Assembly: GCF_030506255.1 (NCBI RefSeq)
Contig: NZ_CP113431.1
Span: forward strand, 1,674,001 to 1,738,000
Length of the DNA stretch: 64,000 nt
Origin: Nocardioides sp. Arc9.136
GTDB taxonomy: Bacteria > Actinomycetota > Actinomycetes > Propionibacteriales > Nocardioidaceae
Direction of reading: 5' to 3'
In this document: positions 10,043-19,863 of the stretch, piece by piece
Layout of the letters: each line of letters begins with the position of its first letter
Numbering within the stretch: the stretch's first letter is position 1
Made by a program: the position numbers and the translations under genes
The notes under the pieces: generated by a model
What the model was told of the DNA's origin: nothing
Database searches by the model: none
What the model saw: only the letters and a program-made list of their open reading frames with translations

Positions 10043-10771
10043 GTGTTCGCCTTCCGTGCGACGCACGGCCCCGTCGGCCGCTCGGTGGAGCTCGCCTTCA
10101 CCGACCGGTACGGCGGGGTCAGCGCCGCGCCGTACGACGAGCTGAACCTCGCGATCGAGGGTGACGACGACCCGGGGTCCCGCGCGGAGAACCTCCGCCG
10201 GGTGCTGGCCGACTTCGCCCCCGACGCGGCCCTGGCCGACCTGCGGCAGGTGCACGGCTGCGACGTCGTGACGGCCGAGGGGCCGGTCGAGCGGGCCACC
10301 GCCGACGGCCTGGTGACCACCCGGGACGACGTGGTGCTGATGGTCCGCGCCGCCGACTGCGTCCCGGTGCTGCTCTCGGGCGGCACGGTCGTCGGGGCGG
10401 CCCACGCCGGGCGGGCCGGGGTGCTCACGGGCGTCGTCCCGGCCACGGTGGAGCGCATGCGGGAGCTGGGTGCGAGCGACGTGGTCGCGTGGATCGGCCC
10501 GCACGTGTGCGGGAGCTGCTACGAGGTGCCGGGACGGATGCAGGAGGAGGTGGGTCGGGTGGAGCCGAGGACGGTCTCGACGACGACCTGGGGCACGCCC
10601 TCCCTCGACCTCGGTGCCGGCGTCCGCGCCCAGCTCGAGCGGCTCGGCGTCGAGGTCGCGGAGGCCGCCGGGGCGACCCGGTGCACCCGCGAGTCGCCCG
10701 ACCTGTACTCCCACCGCCGCGACGGCCGGGACGCCGGTCGGCACGCCGGCCTGGTCAGGATCCTGCGGTGA
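10043..10771 (+). CDS. pgeF: YfiH/PgeF-type peptidoglycan editing factor (laccase-domain protein)
   Basis: This family, once called multicopper polyphenol oxidases, has purine nucleoside phosphorylase/deaminase-type activities and, in Escherichia coli, removes mis-incorporated serine from peptidoglycan precursors. The 242-aa protein has LRQVHGCDVV, the metal-site motifs RAADCVPVLL and AAHAGRAG, and GPHVCGSCYEVP. It starts 6 nt after ftsZ and overlaps the next gene by 4 nt, the usual place of ylmD-like genes. Family is clear; substrate is inferred. Confidence 0.85.
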   Translation: MFAFRATHGPVGRSVELAFTDRYGGVSAAPYDELNLAIEGDDDPGSRAENLRRVLADFAPDAALADLRQVHGCDVVTAEGPVERATADGLVTTRDDVVLMVRAADCVPVLLSGGTVVGAAHAGRAGVLTGVVPATVERMRELGASDVVAWIGPHVCGSCYEVPGRMQEEVGRVEPRTVSTTTWGTPSLDLGAGVRAQLERLGVEVAEAAGATRCTRESPDLYSHRRDGRDAGRHAGLVRILR

Positions 10772-11466
10772 GCCGCCGCGCGGAGCTGGCCGCCGGCCTG
10801 GCCGCGGTCCGGGAGCGGATCGCCGGCGCGTGCGCCGACGCCGGCCGCGACGTCGACGAGGTCACCCTGGTGGTCGTCACCAAGTTCTTCCCCGCCTCCG
10901 ACGTCCGGCTGCTCGCCGACCTCGGTGTCACCGACGTCGGCGAGAACCGCCACCAGGAGGCCGAGGCCAAGGCCGCCGAGTGCGCCGACCTCGGCCTGCG
11001 CTGGCACTTCATCGGCGGCCTGCAGTCGAACAAGGCGGCCGCGGTGGCGGCGTACTCCGCGGTCGTGGAGTCCGTCGACCGCGCCAAGCTGGTCGGCCCG
11101 CTCGCCCGCGGTGCCGGCGGCCGGGAGCAGCCGCTCGACGTGCTGCTGCAGGTCAGCCTCGACCCGCCGGGCCGCGAGGGCCGTGCCGGCGTCGACCCCG
11201 ACGACCTGCCGGCGCTCGCCGCGCGGGTGAAGCAGGAGCAGGACCTGCGGCTGCGCGGCCTGATGGCCGTCGCGCCGCTGGGGGAGGACCCGGCCGCGGC
11301 GTTCGCCCGGCTGGCAGAGGTGCGCGCGGCGCACGTCGCCGAGCACCCCTCGGCGACCTGGCTGTCCGCCGGCATGTCCGGCGACCTCGAGCACGCGGTG
11401 CGCATCGGTGCGACACACGTGCGGATTGGCTCCGCGGTCCTCGGTTCGAGGCCTGCGGGGAAGTAG
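10768..11466 (+). CDS. YggS/ProSC-family pyridoxal phosphate homeostasis protein
   Basis: A 232-aa fold-type III PLP protein that buffers PLP and affects amino-acid and keto-acid balance in relatives; no catalytic reaction is firmly known. The PLP lysine sits in [37 protein letters not shown] and [24 protein letters not shown] are the family landmarks. GTG 10768 overlaps the preceding stop. It corresponds to ylmE in the ftsZ-ylmDE-sepF-yggT-divIVA order. Confidence 0.93.
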   Translation: MSRRAELAAGLAAVRERIAGACADAGRDVDEVTLVVVTKFFPASDVRLLADLGVTDVGENRHQEAEAKAAECADLGLRWHFIGGLQSNKAAAVAAYSAVVESVDRAKLVGPLARGAGGREQPLDVLLQVSLDPPGREGRAGVDPDDLPALAARVKQEQDLRLRGLMAVAPLGEDPAAAFARLAEVRAAHVAEHPSATWLSAGMSGDLEHAVRIGATHVRIGSAVLGSRPAGK

Positions 11467-11524
11467 TGTCCAGATCATCCAAGGAGTGCCCCTCGCGGGC
11501 GCTGAGTTCCGAAAGGTCACACCC

Positions 11525-12043
11525 ATGAGCGGCGCGATGCGCAGGATCGGCGAGTACCTCGGCCTGCTCGAGGACACCGGCCGGTACGACGACGAGTACG
11601 ACGGCGACGACTACCACACGCAGGAGACGACGCCCGTGGCCGCGGCCGCGCGTGCCCAGCGCCCGCGTGCCGCCGCGCCGGCCCCCGTCGCCGACCTCGC
11701 CGAGCGGCGCCGTCCCGTGGCCGCGGCCCCGGCGCCGGCCCCCGCGCCCGGCGTGGTCGCCGAGCTGAGCCGGATCACCACGCTGCACCCGAGCACCTAC
11801 AACGAGGCGCGCACCGTGGGTGAGAACTTCCGCGAGGGCGTCCCGGTCATCATGAACCTCTCCGAGATGGACGACGCCGACGCCAAGCGGCTCGTCGACT
11901 TCGCAGCGGGCCTCGTCTTCGCCACCCGTGGCACCATCGAGCGCGTCACGAACAAGGTGTTCCTGCTGTCCCCGCCCAACGTCTCGGTGGCCGCGGAGGA
12001 CAAGCAGCGGATCGCCGAGGGCGGCTTCTTCAACCAGAGCTGA
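11525..12043 (+). CDS. sepF: cell division protein SepF
   Basis: SepF tethers FtsZ to the membrane and is essential where FtsA is absent, as here. The 172-aa protein has an N-terminal amphipathic segment ([14 protein letters not shown]), a low-complexity Ala/Pro linker (about 38-85), and the C-terminal globular domain ([32 protein letters not shown]..., split here by position only). ATG 11525 is preceded by GAAAGG (11510-11515). A TAGTGT hexamer at 11464-11469, just at the end of the previous gene, could be a -10 for a separate sepF transcript. Confidence 0.95.
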   Translation: MSGAMRRIGEYLGLLEDTGRYDDEYDGDDYHTQETTPVAAAARAQRPRAAAPAPVADLAERRRPVAAAPAPAPAPGVVAELSRITTLHPSTYNEARTVGENFREGVPVIMNLSEMDDADAKRLVDFAAGLVFATRGTIERVTNKVFLLSPPNVSVAAEDKQRIAEGGFFNQS

Positions 12044-12049
12044 GGTCAG

Positions 12050-12340
12050 GTGCAGGTCATCGGGTCGATCATCGAGATCGTCCTCTGGGTTTTCATCGCG
12101 CTGCTGTGGGTGCGGTTCATCGTCGACTGGGTGCAGGTCTTCGCCCGCTCCTGGTCGCCGACCGGTCCGCTCCTCGTGGCGCTCGAGCTCGTCTACTCCG
12201 CCACCGACCCGCCGATCAAGGCGCTGCGGCGCGTCATCCCGCCGCTGCGGCTGGGCGCCGTCGCCCTGGACCTCAGCTTCATCCTGGTGATGATCTCGGC
12301 CTACGTGCTGCTCCAGGTCAACCGCGCCGTCTTCCTCTGA
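12050..12340 (+). CDS. YggT-family membrane protein
   Basis: A 96-aa protein with two hydrophobic regions (about 5-25 and 70-92) flanking a conserved loop (RFIVDWVQVFARSW and TDPPIKALRRVIPPLRLG). YggT proteins sit between sepF and divIVA in many Gram-positives and are thought to be membrane components linked to division or osmotic resistance, without a defined biochemical role. GTG 12050 has GAGGTCAG directly upstream and is 6 nt from the sepF stop. Confidence 0.88.
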   Translation: MQVIGSIIEIVLWVFIALLWVRFIVDWVQVFARSWSPTGPLLVALELVYSATDPPIKALRRVIPPLRLGAVALDLSFILVMISAYVLLQVNRAVFL

Positions 12341-12524
12341 GGGCGCCCGCAGGTGGGAGCCGCCCCGGCGGGTCCGCCCAGCGGGTCTGTTCCGGGCCGC
12401 TGACCAGCGACTCTGCCGAGTCACACCAGTCCCAGGGCAGGCGCTATTGTTCGACGGAGGCAGCAGCCACAGCGTCTGCCACACGCACTTGCCACTACCG
12501 ACACGACATTGAATGGGTGAGGTC

Positions 12525-13280
12525 ATGCCGCTGACGCCTGAGGACGTGAGCAACAAGCGCTTTACTCCTGTCCGGCTCCGCGAGGGCTACGACATGGGTG
12601 AGGTCGACCAGTTCCTCGACGAGGTGGAGGCCGAGCTCGCGCGGCTCACGAAGGAGAACGACGACCTCCGGGCCCGGCTGTCCTCCGTGCAGTCGGGCAC
12701 CCAGCCGGTGCCGGTCGCCCAGCCGGCCCCGCCGGCCGAGCCCGCCCCCGAGCCGGTCGCCGAGAAGGCTCCCGAGCCCGCCCCGGTGGCGCAGCCCGTC
12801 GCGGCCAGTGTCGGTGGCTCCGTCGAGACGATCCGCGTCGAGACCGTCCCGCAGGCGTCCAACGCCGCGGCCCGCCTCCTCGAGATCGCCACGCGCAACG
12901 CCGACGAGCTCGTCGAGGAGGCCAAGAACGACGCCGACAAGATCGTCGGCGAGGCCCGCACCAAGGCCGAGCGCCTCGAGTCGGAGTCGAAGTCCAAGGC
13001 CGACCGCCTCGAGTCCGACGCCCGCACCCGCGCGCAGATGCTGGACTCCGAGACCGCCGAGCGCCGCCAGCAGATGTTCGGCGAGCTCGAGCGCGAGCGG
13101 GACCGCCTCAGCAGCGAGGTGGAGACCCTCCGCTCGTTCGAGCGCGAGTACCGCTCCCGCCTGAAGACCTACTTCACCCAGCAGCTCGAGGCCCTCGGCT
13201 CCGCCGAGAGCGCCGCGCCCACCGACGAGCAGCCGGCGCCCAAGCGCCTGCGCTCGATCCTGGGCGAGGACGAGAGCTGA
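12525..13280 (+). CDS. wag31: polar growth scaffold Wag31/DivIVA
   Basis: Wag31/DivIVA is a coiled-coil protein that marks negatively curved poles and directs polar wall growth in actinobacteria. The 251-aa product starts MPLTPEDVSNKRFTPVRLRE, the standard membrane-binding N-domain, then has DMGEVDQFLDEVEAELARL, a Pro/Ala-rich linker (about 60-100) and a long C-terminal heptad-rich coil. ATG 12525 is chosen over ATG 12513 because it matches the family N-terminus and has GGTGAGG at 12515-12521. The 184-bp upstream gap has a possible -10 TATTGT at 12445-12450. Confidence 0.95.
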   Translation: MPLTPEDVSNKRFTPVRLREGYDMGEVDQFLDEVEAELARLTKENDDLRARLSSVQSGTQPVPVAQPAPPAEPAPEPVAEKAPEPAPVAQPVAASVGGSVETIRVETVPQASNAAARLLEIATRNADELVEEAKNDADKIVGEARTKAERLESESKSKADRLESDARTRAQMLDSETAERRQQMFGELERERDRLSSEVETLRSFEREYRSRLKTYFTQQLEALGSAESAAPTDEQPAPKRLRSILGEDES

Positions 13281-13320
13281 GCCTGCCCCGCAGGTAGCCG
13301 CCCCGCGGCAGCACGACCAC

Positions 13321-13355
13321 CGGACGGCCGGCCCCCGCACGGGGCCGGCCGTCCG
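13321..13355 (+). terminator. strong hairpin after wag31
   Basis: A perfect 15-bp stem (13321-13335 with 13341-13355) with loop CGCAC follows wag31. Flanking GCACGAC and GTCGTGC can extend it with interruptions. There is no T-tract, as is common in high-GC actinobacteria. Confidence 0.8.
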
Positions 13356-13407
13356 TCGTGCGCAGGGGCATCGGCGCGGCCGGCAGGTCGCGCCGCGGGG
13401 TGCCCGG

Positions 13408-13436
13408 TTGGTCTCGTCGCCGGGCTCGGCTACCCT
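13408..13436 (+). promoter_or_regulatory. promoter of the DksA-like gene
   Basis: TTGGTC (13408-13413), a 17-bp spacer and TACCCT (13431-13436) form a well-spaced vegetative-type promoter about 50 nt upstream of the ATG at 13488. Confidence 0.55.
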
Positions 13437-13487
13437 CCCGCCACACGGTGGCTTCCCGTCACCGACGTGACCGGCCCAGGAGGACCG

Positions 13488-13967
13488 ATGGCGCGGAGCA
13501 CGACGAAGCCGACCGCGAAGGCAGCGGGCAAGGGTGCCGCGAGCACCAAGGACGCGGCGCAGAAGGTCGACCTCTCGACCCTGGTGGTCAAGGAGGGCGA
13601 GGAGGCCTGGACCAGCGCGGAGCTGACCGAGGTCCTCGACGACCTGCACGAGGCCCGCGAGCACAGCGCGACGATCATCGAGGGCCTCGACAGCGAGATC
13701 AGCGGCCTGATGCGCGACTCCGGCGACGGGGCGGGGCAGGACCAGGCCGACATCGGCTCGACCACCTTCGAGCGCGACCACGAGCTCACGGTCCTGGCCA
13801 ACGAGCGCGACAAGCTCGCCCAGATCGACCGGGCCCTCGCGCGCATCGACGACGGGACGTACGGTGTGTGCGAGTCGTGCGGGGAGCCGATCGGCAAGAT
13901 GCGGTTGATGGCTTTCCCCCGTGCGACACTCTGCATGACATGCAAGCAGCGCGAGGAACGTCGCTGA
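13488..13967 (+). CDS. DksA/TraR-family C4 zinc-finger protein
   Basis: A 159-aa protein with a lysine/alanine-rich N-terminus, a helical middle and a C-terminal four-cysteine zinc finger (CESCG, 17 residues, CMTCK). DksA/TraR proteins enter the RNA polymerase secondary channel; whether this one acts with ppGpp is unknown. ATG 13488 has AGGAGG 4 nt upstream; a GTG at 13467 is in frame but lacks a ribosome-binding site. Its 3' end overlaps the annotated lspA start by 28 nt. Confidence 0.85.
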   Translation: MARSTTKPTAKAAGKGAASTKDAAQKVDLSTLVVKEGEEAWTSAELTEVLDDLHEAREHSATIIEGLDSEISGLMRDSGDGAGQDQADIGSTTFERDHELTVLANERDKLAQIDRALARIDDGTYGVCESCGEPIGKMRLMAFPRATLCMTCKQREERR

Positions 13968-14500
13968 GCGACGACACCGACCGTCCCGCCGTACCCTCGC
14001 ACCCGCGCACGGGCCGGTTGCGCCTGGTCCTGGCGGCCGTCTTCGCGGTGCTGTACGCCGTCGACGTGGTCTCCAAGGTGCTGGCGGTCGAGCACCTCAC
14101 CGGGCGGCCCGACGTCGAGGTCGTCGGCGACCTGCTGGTGCTGCACCTGGTGCGCAACCCGGGCGCGGCGTTCAGCACCGGCACGGAGTACACCGTGGTG
14201 CTCTCCTGCATCGCGATCGTGGCGCTGTGCGTCGTCCTGTGGCTCGCCCGACGGGTCGGGAACGTCGTGTGGGCGATCGCCCTGGGCCTGCTGCTCGCGG
14301 GCGTCGCCGGCAACCTCACCGACCGGCTGCTGCGCTCGCCCGGTCCGCTGCGCGGTCACGTGATCGACATGTTCATGCTGCCCAGCTGGCCGGTCTTCAA
14401 CGTCGCCGACATGTGCATCAACGTGGCGGCCGGGCTCATCCTGCTGCAGGCCTTCCGGGGCGTGCGGATCGACGGCACGCGCGACGAGGGGGAGAAGTGA
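13940..14500 (+). CDS. lspA: prolipoprotein signal peptidase LspA
   Basis: LspA is the membrane aspartyl protease that removes lipoprotein signal peptides after Lgt has lipidated the cysteine. The 186-aa product has four membrane helices and the family motifs [23 protein letters not shown] (first catalytic Asp) and FNVADMCIN (second catalytic Asp). The start is uncertain. ATG 13940 lies inside the previous gene and has no Shine-Dalgarno. An in-frame CTG at 13964 follows GAGGAA (about 13951) with good spacing and may be the true start. It ends in a GTGA overlap with the next gene. Confidence 0.93.
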   Translation: MQAARGTSLSDDTDRPAVPSHPRTGRLRLVLAAVFAVLYAVDVVSKVLAVEHLTGRPDVEVVGDLLVLHLVRNPGAAFSTGTEYTVVLSCIAIVALCVVLWLARRVGNVVWAIALGLLLAGVAGNLTDRLLRSPGPLRGHVIDMFMLPSWPVFNVADMCINVAAGLILLQAFRGVRIDGTRDEGEK

Positions 14501-15432
14501 CCCAGATCGACCAGCGCAGCCTGACCGTCCCCGACGGGCTCGCCGGCGAGCGCGTGGACGCCGCCATGGCGCGCCTGTTCGGCGTCTCCCGGACCCGGGC
14601 GGCCGAGCTGATCTCCGCCGGGCACGTGCAGCTGGACGGCGTGGCGCCCGGCAAGAGCGACCGGGTCCTGCCCGGCTCGGTGCTCGACGTGAGCCTCCCG
14701 AGCATGGTCGACCCGCTCGAGGTGGTCCCCGAGATCGTCGAGGGCATCGGGATCATCCACGACGACGACTCCATCGTGGTGATCGACAAGCCGGTCGGCG
14801 TCGCGGTCCACCCCTCGCCGGGCTGGAACGGTCCGACGGTCGTCGGCCACCTCGCGGGCGCGGGCTTCCGGATCGCGACCAGCGGCGCGTCGGAGCGGCA
14901 GGGCATCGTGCAGCGCCTCGACGTCGGCACCTCGGGCGTGATGGTGATCGCCAAGTCCGAGCACGCCTACTCGGTGCTCAAGAACGCCTTCCGCGAGCGC
15001 ACGGTCGACAAGACCTACCACGCGCTCGTGCAGGGGCACCCCGACCCGCTGGAGGGGACGATCGACGCCCCCATCGGCCGGCACCCGAAGGCCGACTACA
15101 AGTTCGCCGTGATGGCCGACGGCCGGGCCAGCGTCACCCACTACAACACCCTCGAGGCGCACCGCTTCGCCAGCCTGCTCGAGGTGCACCTCGAGACCGG
15201 CCGCACCCACCAGATCCGCGTGCACATGGCCGCGCTCAAGCACCCCTGCGTGGGCGACCTGACGTACGGCGCCGACCCGACGCTGGCCCGACGGGTGGGC
15301 CTGGAGCGGCAGTGGCTGCACGCCGTGCGGCTCGGCTTCGAGCACCCGGAGACCGGCGAGCAGGTGAGCTACGAGTCGACGTACCCCCAGGACCTGGCGG
15401 ACGCGCTCGAGGTCATCCGTGACGCCTCCTGA
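14497..15432 (+). CDS. RluA/RluD-family ribosomal RNA pseudouridine synthase
   Basis: A 311-aa protein with an N-terminal S4 RNA-binding domain ([20 protein letters not shown]) and an RluA-type catalytic domain. The catalytic aspartate lies in [32 protein letters not shown] and [17 protein letters not shown] are the other family signatures. Length and S4 domain favour RluD-like modification of 23S rRNA, but the exact uridines cannot be told from sequence. It overlaps lspA by 4 nt and the following gene by 14 nt. Confidence 0.92.
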   Translation: MTQIDQRSLTVPDGLAGERVDAAMARLFGVSRTRAAELISAGHVQLDGVAPGKSDRVLPGSVLDVSLPSMVDPLEVVPEIVEGIGIIHDDDSIVVIDKPVGVAVHPSPGWNGPTVVGHLAGAGFRIATSGASERQGIVQRLDVGTSGVMVIAKSEHAYSVLKNAFRERTVDKTYHALVQGHPDPLEGTIDAPIGRHPKADYKFAVMADGRASVTHYNTLEAHRFASLLEVHLETGRTHQIRVHMAALKHPCVGDLTYGADPTLARRVGLERQWLHAVRLGFEHPETGEQVSYESTYPQDLADALEVIRDAS

Positions 15433-16141
15433 CCGTCCCGCGGCCAGCGGCGACCCGCTGGAGCTGACCGTCCGCCCGGCGGAGCCGGCCGACGCCACCG
15501 CGCTGGCGGCGGTCCACCTCCGCGCGCGGCGCGCGGCGCCGATGCCGGACTCGCCCCACCCCGACGCCACCCTCGCGCCGTTCCTGGCGACCCGGATCGG
15601 CGCGGACGAGGTCTGGGTGGCCGAGGCGGGGGAGCGGGTCGTGGGCTACGCCCGGCACACCGGCACCTGGCTCGACGACCTCTACGTCGAGCCCACCGCC
15701 GCCCGGCGGGGCGTGGGCTCGGTGCTCCTCGAGGTGGTCAAGGAACGGCTGCCCGACGGGTTCTGCCTGTGGGTCTTCGAGTCCAACGCCCCCGCCCGCG
15801 CGTTCTACGCCCGGCACGGCCTGGTCGCGCTGGAGCGGACCGACGGATCGGCCAACGAGGAGCGGAGCCCGGACGTGCGGATGGCCTGGCCGGGCCGCGA
15901 CCCCGTGGCGTTCCTCCGCAGCCTCGTCGACGAGGTCGACGTCGAGCTCGGCGACCTGCTGGCCCGCCGGGCCGCGCTGACGCGGGCCATCCAGCCGCTC
16001 AAGCCCGACGCCGCACGCGACCCCGCGCGGGAGCGGCAGGTCGCCGAGCGGGTCGCCCGCCGGGCACCGGAGCTGGGCACCGAGCGGCTCGTCCCGGTGG
16101 TCGACGCGATCATCACCGCCTCCCTCGACGCCGCCCGCTGA
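15419..16141 (+). CDS. GNAT acetyltransferase fused to an AroQ-type chorismate mutase domain
   Basis: A 240-aa two-domain protein. Residues 15-157 are a GNAT fold: acetyl-CoA loop at about 88-105 ([18 protein letters not shown]) and the [15 protein letters not shown] helix. Residues 163-238 look like an all-helical AroQ chorismate mutase: [20 protein letters not shown], then Arg184, Lys195 eleven residues later, Asp201, and Arg204-Glu205. These correspond to R28, K39, D48, R51 and E52 of the Escherichia coli P-protein mutase. GTG 15419 overlaps the upstream synthase gene. GNAT is secure and the mutase domain is a confident pattern match; what the fusion does is unknown. Confidence 0.8.
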   Translation: MTPPDRPAASGDPLELTVRPAEPADATALAAVHLRARRAAPMPDSPHPDATLAPFLATRIGADEVWVAEAGERVVGYARHTGTWLDDLYVEPTAARRGVGSVLLEVVKERLPDGFCLWVFESNAPARAFYARHGLVALERTDGSANEERSPDVRMAWPGRDPVAFLRSLVDEVDVELGDLLARRAALTRAIQPLKPDAARDPARERQVAERVARRAPELGTERLVPVVDAIITASLDAAR

Positions 16142-16302
16142 CGCGTGCGTCACGGTCCGCGCGACTGTCGGCGGCGAGTGCCAACATCGGTCCCGGCCGT
16201 CGAGTAACCTGACGTCCTTCCCCAGGATCGACGCCGGGCCGTCCACCCGGTGGCTGATGCTGCCCACCCGCCGCTTCGACCCCGAGGAGATGCGCACCGC
16301 CG

Positions 16303-19300
16303 ATGTCGACCGGCTCCCAGGACTCGTTCGTCCACCTGCACGTCCACACCGAGTACTCCATGCTCGACGGCGCGGCCCGTCTGGGCGCCCTGACCGGACG
16401 CGCGGCCGAGCTGGGCATGCCCGCGGTGGCCATGACCGACCACGGCAACGTGTTCGGCGCCTACGAGTTCTACCGCAAGGCCAAGTCCGCCGGCGTCAAG
16501 CCGATCATCGGCATCGAGGCCTACTTCACGCCCAACATCTCCCGCTACGAGCGCAAGGGCGTCAACTTCTACGACGGCGGCCCCGACGACGTCTCGGCGC
16601 GTGGTGCCTACACGCACATGACGCTGCTCTCGGAGTCGACCGAGGGCATGCACAACCTGTTCCGGCTCTCCACGGGCTCCTGGCGCGACGGGTTCTTCAA
16701 GCAGCCGCGCATGGACCGCGAGCTGCTGGCCCAGCACAGCAAGGGGATCATCGGCACGACCGGCTGCCCCTCGGGCGAGGTCCAGGTCCACCTGCGCTAC
16801 GGGCAGTACGACGCGGCGCGCAAGGTCGCCGGTGAGTTCCAGGACATCCTGGGTCGGGAGAACTACTTCCTCGAGCTGATGGACCACGGGCTCGACATCG
16901 AGAACCGCGTCCGCGACGGCCTGCTCCGGCTGGCCAAGGACCTGCAGATCCCGCTGCTGGCGACGAACGACTCCCACTACGTCATGCGGGAGGACGCGAA
17001 GTCCCAGGAGCATCTGCTCTGCATCAACTCCGGCTCCACGATGGACATCCCCGCCGGTGACGGCCCCGGCCAGCGCTTCGCGTTCTCCGGCGACGGCTAC
17101 TACCTGAAGTCCGCCGAGGAGATGCGGGCGCTGTGGGTCGACAAGTATCAGCTGCGCGAGGCGTGCGACAACACGCTGCTCATCGCCGAGCGGTGCGACG
17201 TCCAGTTCACCGAGGGCAACGGCACGTTCATGCCGAAGTTCCCCTGCCCGCCGGGGGAGAACGAGGACTCCTGGCTGGTCAAGGAGGTCGAGAAGGGCCT
17301 GCGGTTCCGCTACCCGGACGGCATCCCGGAGGCCGTGCGCAAGCAGGCCGACTTCGAGGTCGGCGTCATCACCCAGATGGGCTTCCCCGGCTACTTCCTG
17401 GTTGTCGCCGACTTCATCGGCTGGGCCAAGGACAACGGCATCCGCGTCGGCCCGGGTCGTGGCTCCGGTGCGGGCTCGATGGTCGCCTACGCGATGCGGA
17501 TCACCGACCTCGACCCGCTCGAGCACGGCCTGATCTTCGAGCGCTTCCTCAACCCCGACCGCGTCTCGATGCCCGACTTCGACATCGACTTCGACGAGCG
17601 CCGGCGCGGCGAGGTCATCAGGTACGTCACCGAGAAGTACGGCGACGACCGGGTCTCGATGATCATCACCTACGGCACGATCAAGGCGAAGCAGGCCGTC
17701 AAGGACTCCAGCCGGATCCTCGGCTACCCCTTCGCCATGGGCGACCGGATCACCAAGGCGATGCCGGCCGCGGTGATGGGCAAGGACGTCCCGCTCCAGG
17801 AGATCTTCAACCCCGAGCACAAGCGGTTCGGCGAGGGCGGGGAGTTCCGGTCGCTCTACGAGGCCGACGGCGACGTCAAGCGCGTCGTCGACACCGCCAT
17901 CGGCATCGAGGGCCTCAAGCGCCAGTGGGGCGTCCACGCCGCCGGCGTGATCATGTCCAGCGAGCCGCTGATCGACATCATCCCGATGCTCAAGCGCCCC
18001 GCCGACGGCGCGATGATCACCCAGTTCGACTACCCCACCTGTGAGGGCCTCGGCCTGATCAAGATGGACTTCCTCGGGCTGCGCAACCTCACGGTGCTCG
18101 ACGACGCGGTCAAGAACATCGCCGCCAACCGCGGCGAGACCGTCGTGCTCGAGGAGCTCCCGCTCACCGACGAGGCGACGTACCGCCTCCTCCAGCGCGG
18201 CGACACCCTGGGCGTCTTCCAGCTCGACGGCGGGCCGATGCGCGCCCTGCTGCGCTCGATGCGTCCCGACACCTTCGAGGACATCTCCGCGGTCGGCGCG
18301 CTCTACCGGCCCGGTCCGATGGGTGCGGACTCCCACAACAAGTACGCCCGCCGCAAGACCGGCCGGGAGCCGGTCGAGGCGATCCACCCCGAGCTGGCCG
18401 AGCCGCTCGAGGACATCCTGGGCGAGACCTACGGCCTGATCGTGTACCAGGAGCAGGTCATGGCCATCGCCCAGAAGCTGGCGGGCTACAGCCTGGGACA
18501 GGCCGACATCCTGCGGCGCGCGATGGGCAAGAAGAAGAAGGAGGAGCTGGACAAGCAGTTCGCTGGCTTCTCGGCGGGCATGCAGGAGCGCGGCTACTCC
18601 ATGGCGGCGGTCAAGACGCTCTGGGACATCCTCCTGCCGTTCTCCGACTACGCCTTCAACAAGGCCCACTCCGCGGCGTACGGCCTGGTGTCGTACTGGA
18701 CCGCCTACCTCAAGGCCAACTACCCGGCCGAGTACATGGCGGCGCTGCTGACCTCGGTCAAGGACGACAAGGACAAGTCCGCGATCTACCTCAACGAGTG
18801 CCGCCGGATGAAGATCCAGGTGCTTCCGCCGGACGTCAACGAGTCGGCGTCGAACTTCACCCCGGTCGGCACCGACATCCGCTTCGGCCTCACCGCGGTC
18901 CGCAACGTCGGCGCGAACGTCGTCGACGGCATCGTCGCCGGGCGCGAGGAGAAGGGCCGCTACACCGACTTCAACGACTTCATGGAGAAGGTGCCGGCGC
19001 TCGTCTGCAACAAGCGGGTCATCGAGTCGCTGATCAAGGCCGGTGCCTTCGACGAGATGAACCACCGGCGGCGCTCGCTGGTCGCCATCCACGAGACCGC
19101 GGTCGACCAGTACGTCGACATCAAGCGCAACGAGGCCATCGGCCAGGACTCGCTCTTCGGCGGCATGGACACCGAGGACGGCGGTGGGTTCGGCATCTCG
19201 GTGACCGTGCCGGAGATGGACGAGTGGGACAAGACGACCCTGCTCGGCCACGAGCGGGACATGCTCGGGCTCTACGTCTCCGACCACCCGCTGCTCGGCC

Positions 19301-19863
19301 TCGAGCACGTGCTCGCCAACGGCACCGACTGCACGATCGGCCAGCTGATGCTCGACGAGGACCGGCAGGACGGCGCGCCGATCACGGTGTCGGGCCTGGT
19401 CACGTCGGTGCAGCGCAAGATCACCAAGCGCGGCGACGCCTGGGCGATGATCACCCTCGAGGACCTCGACGGCGCGATCGACGTGCTGCTGTTCCCGAGC
19501 GCCTACCAGCTGGCAAGCACCTACCTCACCGAGGACGCCATCCTCACGGTGAAGGGGCGGCTCTCGCGCAGCAAGGACCAGCCCGAGATCCACGGCCAGG
19601 AGGTGACGGTCCCCGACATCTCCGACGGTCCGTCCGGTCCGGTCGTGATCTCGCTACCGTCCACCCGGTGTACTGGTCCCGTGGTGGAACAGCTGCGAGA
19701 CGTCCTGGGCACGCACCCCGGCATGACCGAGGTGCGGCTCCGCCTGCTGACGCGTGAGGCGACCAAGGTGATGCGCCTCGACGACCGGCTGCGGGTGACC
19801 CCGAGCCCCGCGCTCTTCGCCGACCTCAAGCAGCTGCTGGGCCCCGGGTGCCTGACCAGCTGA
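16303..19863 (+). CDS. dnaE: DNA polymerase III alpha subunit DnaE
   Basis: The replicative polymerase catalytic subunit (1186 aa). The PHP domain opens with FVHLHVHTEYSMLDGAAR, and its metal-binding histidines look intact, so it may proofread as reported for mycobacterial DnaE1. The polymerase core has GPGRGSGAGSMVAYA and the catalytic PDFDIDFDERRRGEV (about residues 424-438). NKAHSAAYGLVSYWTAYLK precedes the helix-hairpin-helix and OB-fold regions. ATG 16303 gives the expected N-terminus. A TAACCT at 16204-16209 may be a -10, leaving a leader of roughly 85 nt. The end overlaps the next gene by 16 nt. Confidence 0.97.
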   Translation: MSTGSQDSFVHLHVHTEYSMLDGAARLGALTGRAAELGMPAVAMTDHGNVFGAYEFYRKAKSAGVKPIIGIEAYFTPNISRYERKGVNFYDGGPDDVSARGAYTHMTLLSESTEGMHNLFRLSTGSWRDGFFKQPRMDRELLAQHSKGIIGTTGCPSGEVQVHLRYGQYDAARKVAGEFQDILGRENYFLELMDHGLDIENRVRDGLLRLAKDLQIPLLATNDSHYVMREDAKSQEHLLCINSGSTMDIPAGDGPGQRFAFSGDGYYLKSAEEMRALWVDKYQLREACDNTLLIAERCDVQFTEGNGTFMPKFPCPPGENEDSWLVKEVEKGLRFRYPDGIPEAVRKQADFEVGVITQMGFPGYFLVVADFIGWAKDNGIRVGPGRGSGAGSMVAYAMRITDLDPLEHGLIFERFLNPDRVSMPDFDIDFDERRRGEVIRYVTEKYGDDRVSMIITYGTIKAKQAVKDSSRILGYPFAMGDRITKAMPAAVMGKDVPLQEIFNPEHKRFGEGGEFRSLYEADGDVKRVVDTAIGIEGLKRQWGVHAAGVIMSSEPLIDIIPMLKRPADGAMITQFDYPTCEGLGLIKMDFLGLRNLTVLDDAVKNIAANRGETVVLEELPLTDEATYRLLQRGDTLGVFQLDGGPMRALLRSMRPDTFEDISAVGALYRPGPMGADSHNKYARRKTGREPVEAIHPELAEPLEDILGETYGLIVYQEQVMAIAQKLAGYSLGQADILRRAMGKKKKEELDKQFAGFSAGMQERGYSMAAVKTLWDILLPFSDYAFNKAHSAAYGLVSYWTAYLKANYPAEYMAALLTSVKDDKDKSAIYLNECRRMKIQVLPPDVNESASNFTPVGTDIRFGLTAVRNVGANVVDGIVAGREEKGRYTDFNDFMEKVPALVCNKRVIESLIKAGAFDEMNHRRRSLVAIHETAVDQYVDIKRNEAIGQDSLFGGMDTEDGGGFGISVTVPEMDEWDKTTLLGHERDMLGLYVSDHPLLGLEHVLANGTDCTIGQLMLDEDRQDGAPITVSGLVTSVQRKITKRGDAWAMITLEDLDGAIDVLLFPSAYQLASTYLTEDAILTVKGRLSRSKDQPEIHGQEVTVPDISDGPSGPVVISLPSTRCTGPVVEQLRDVLGTHPGMTEVRLRLLTREATKVMRLDDRLRVTPSPALFADLKQLLGPGCLTS

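Noticed and set aside
16150..19593. Minus-strand frame of about 1147 codons opposite dnaE
   Set aside because: A shadow of dnaE with repetitive Val/Leu/Asp/Gly content and no recognisable domain.
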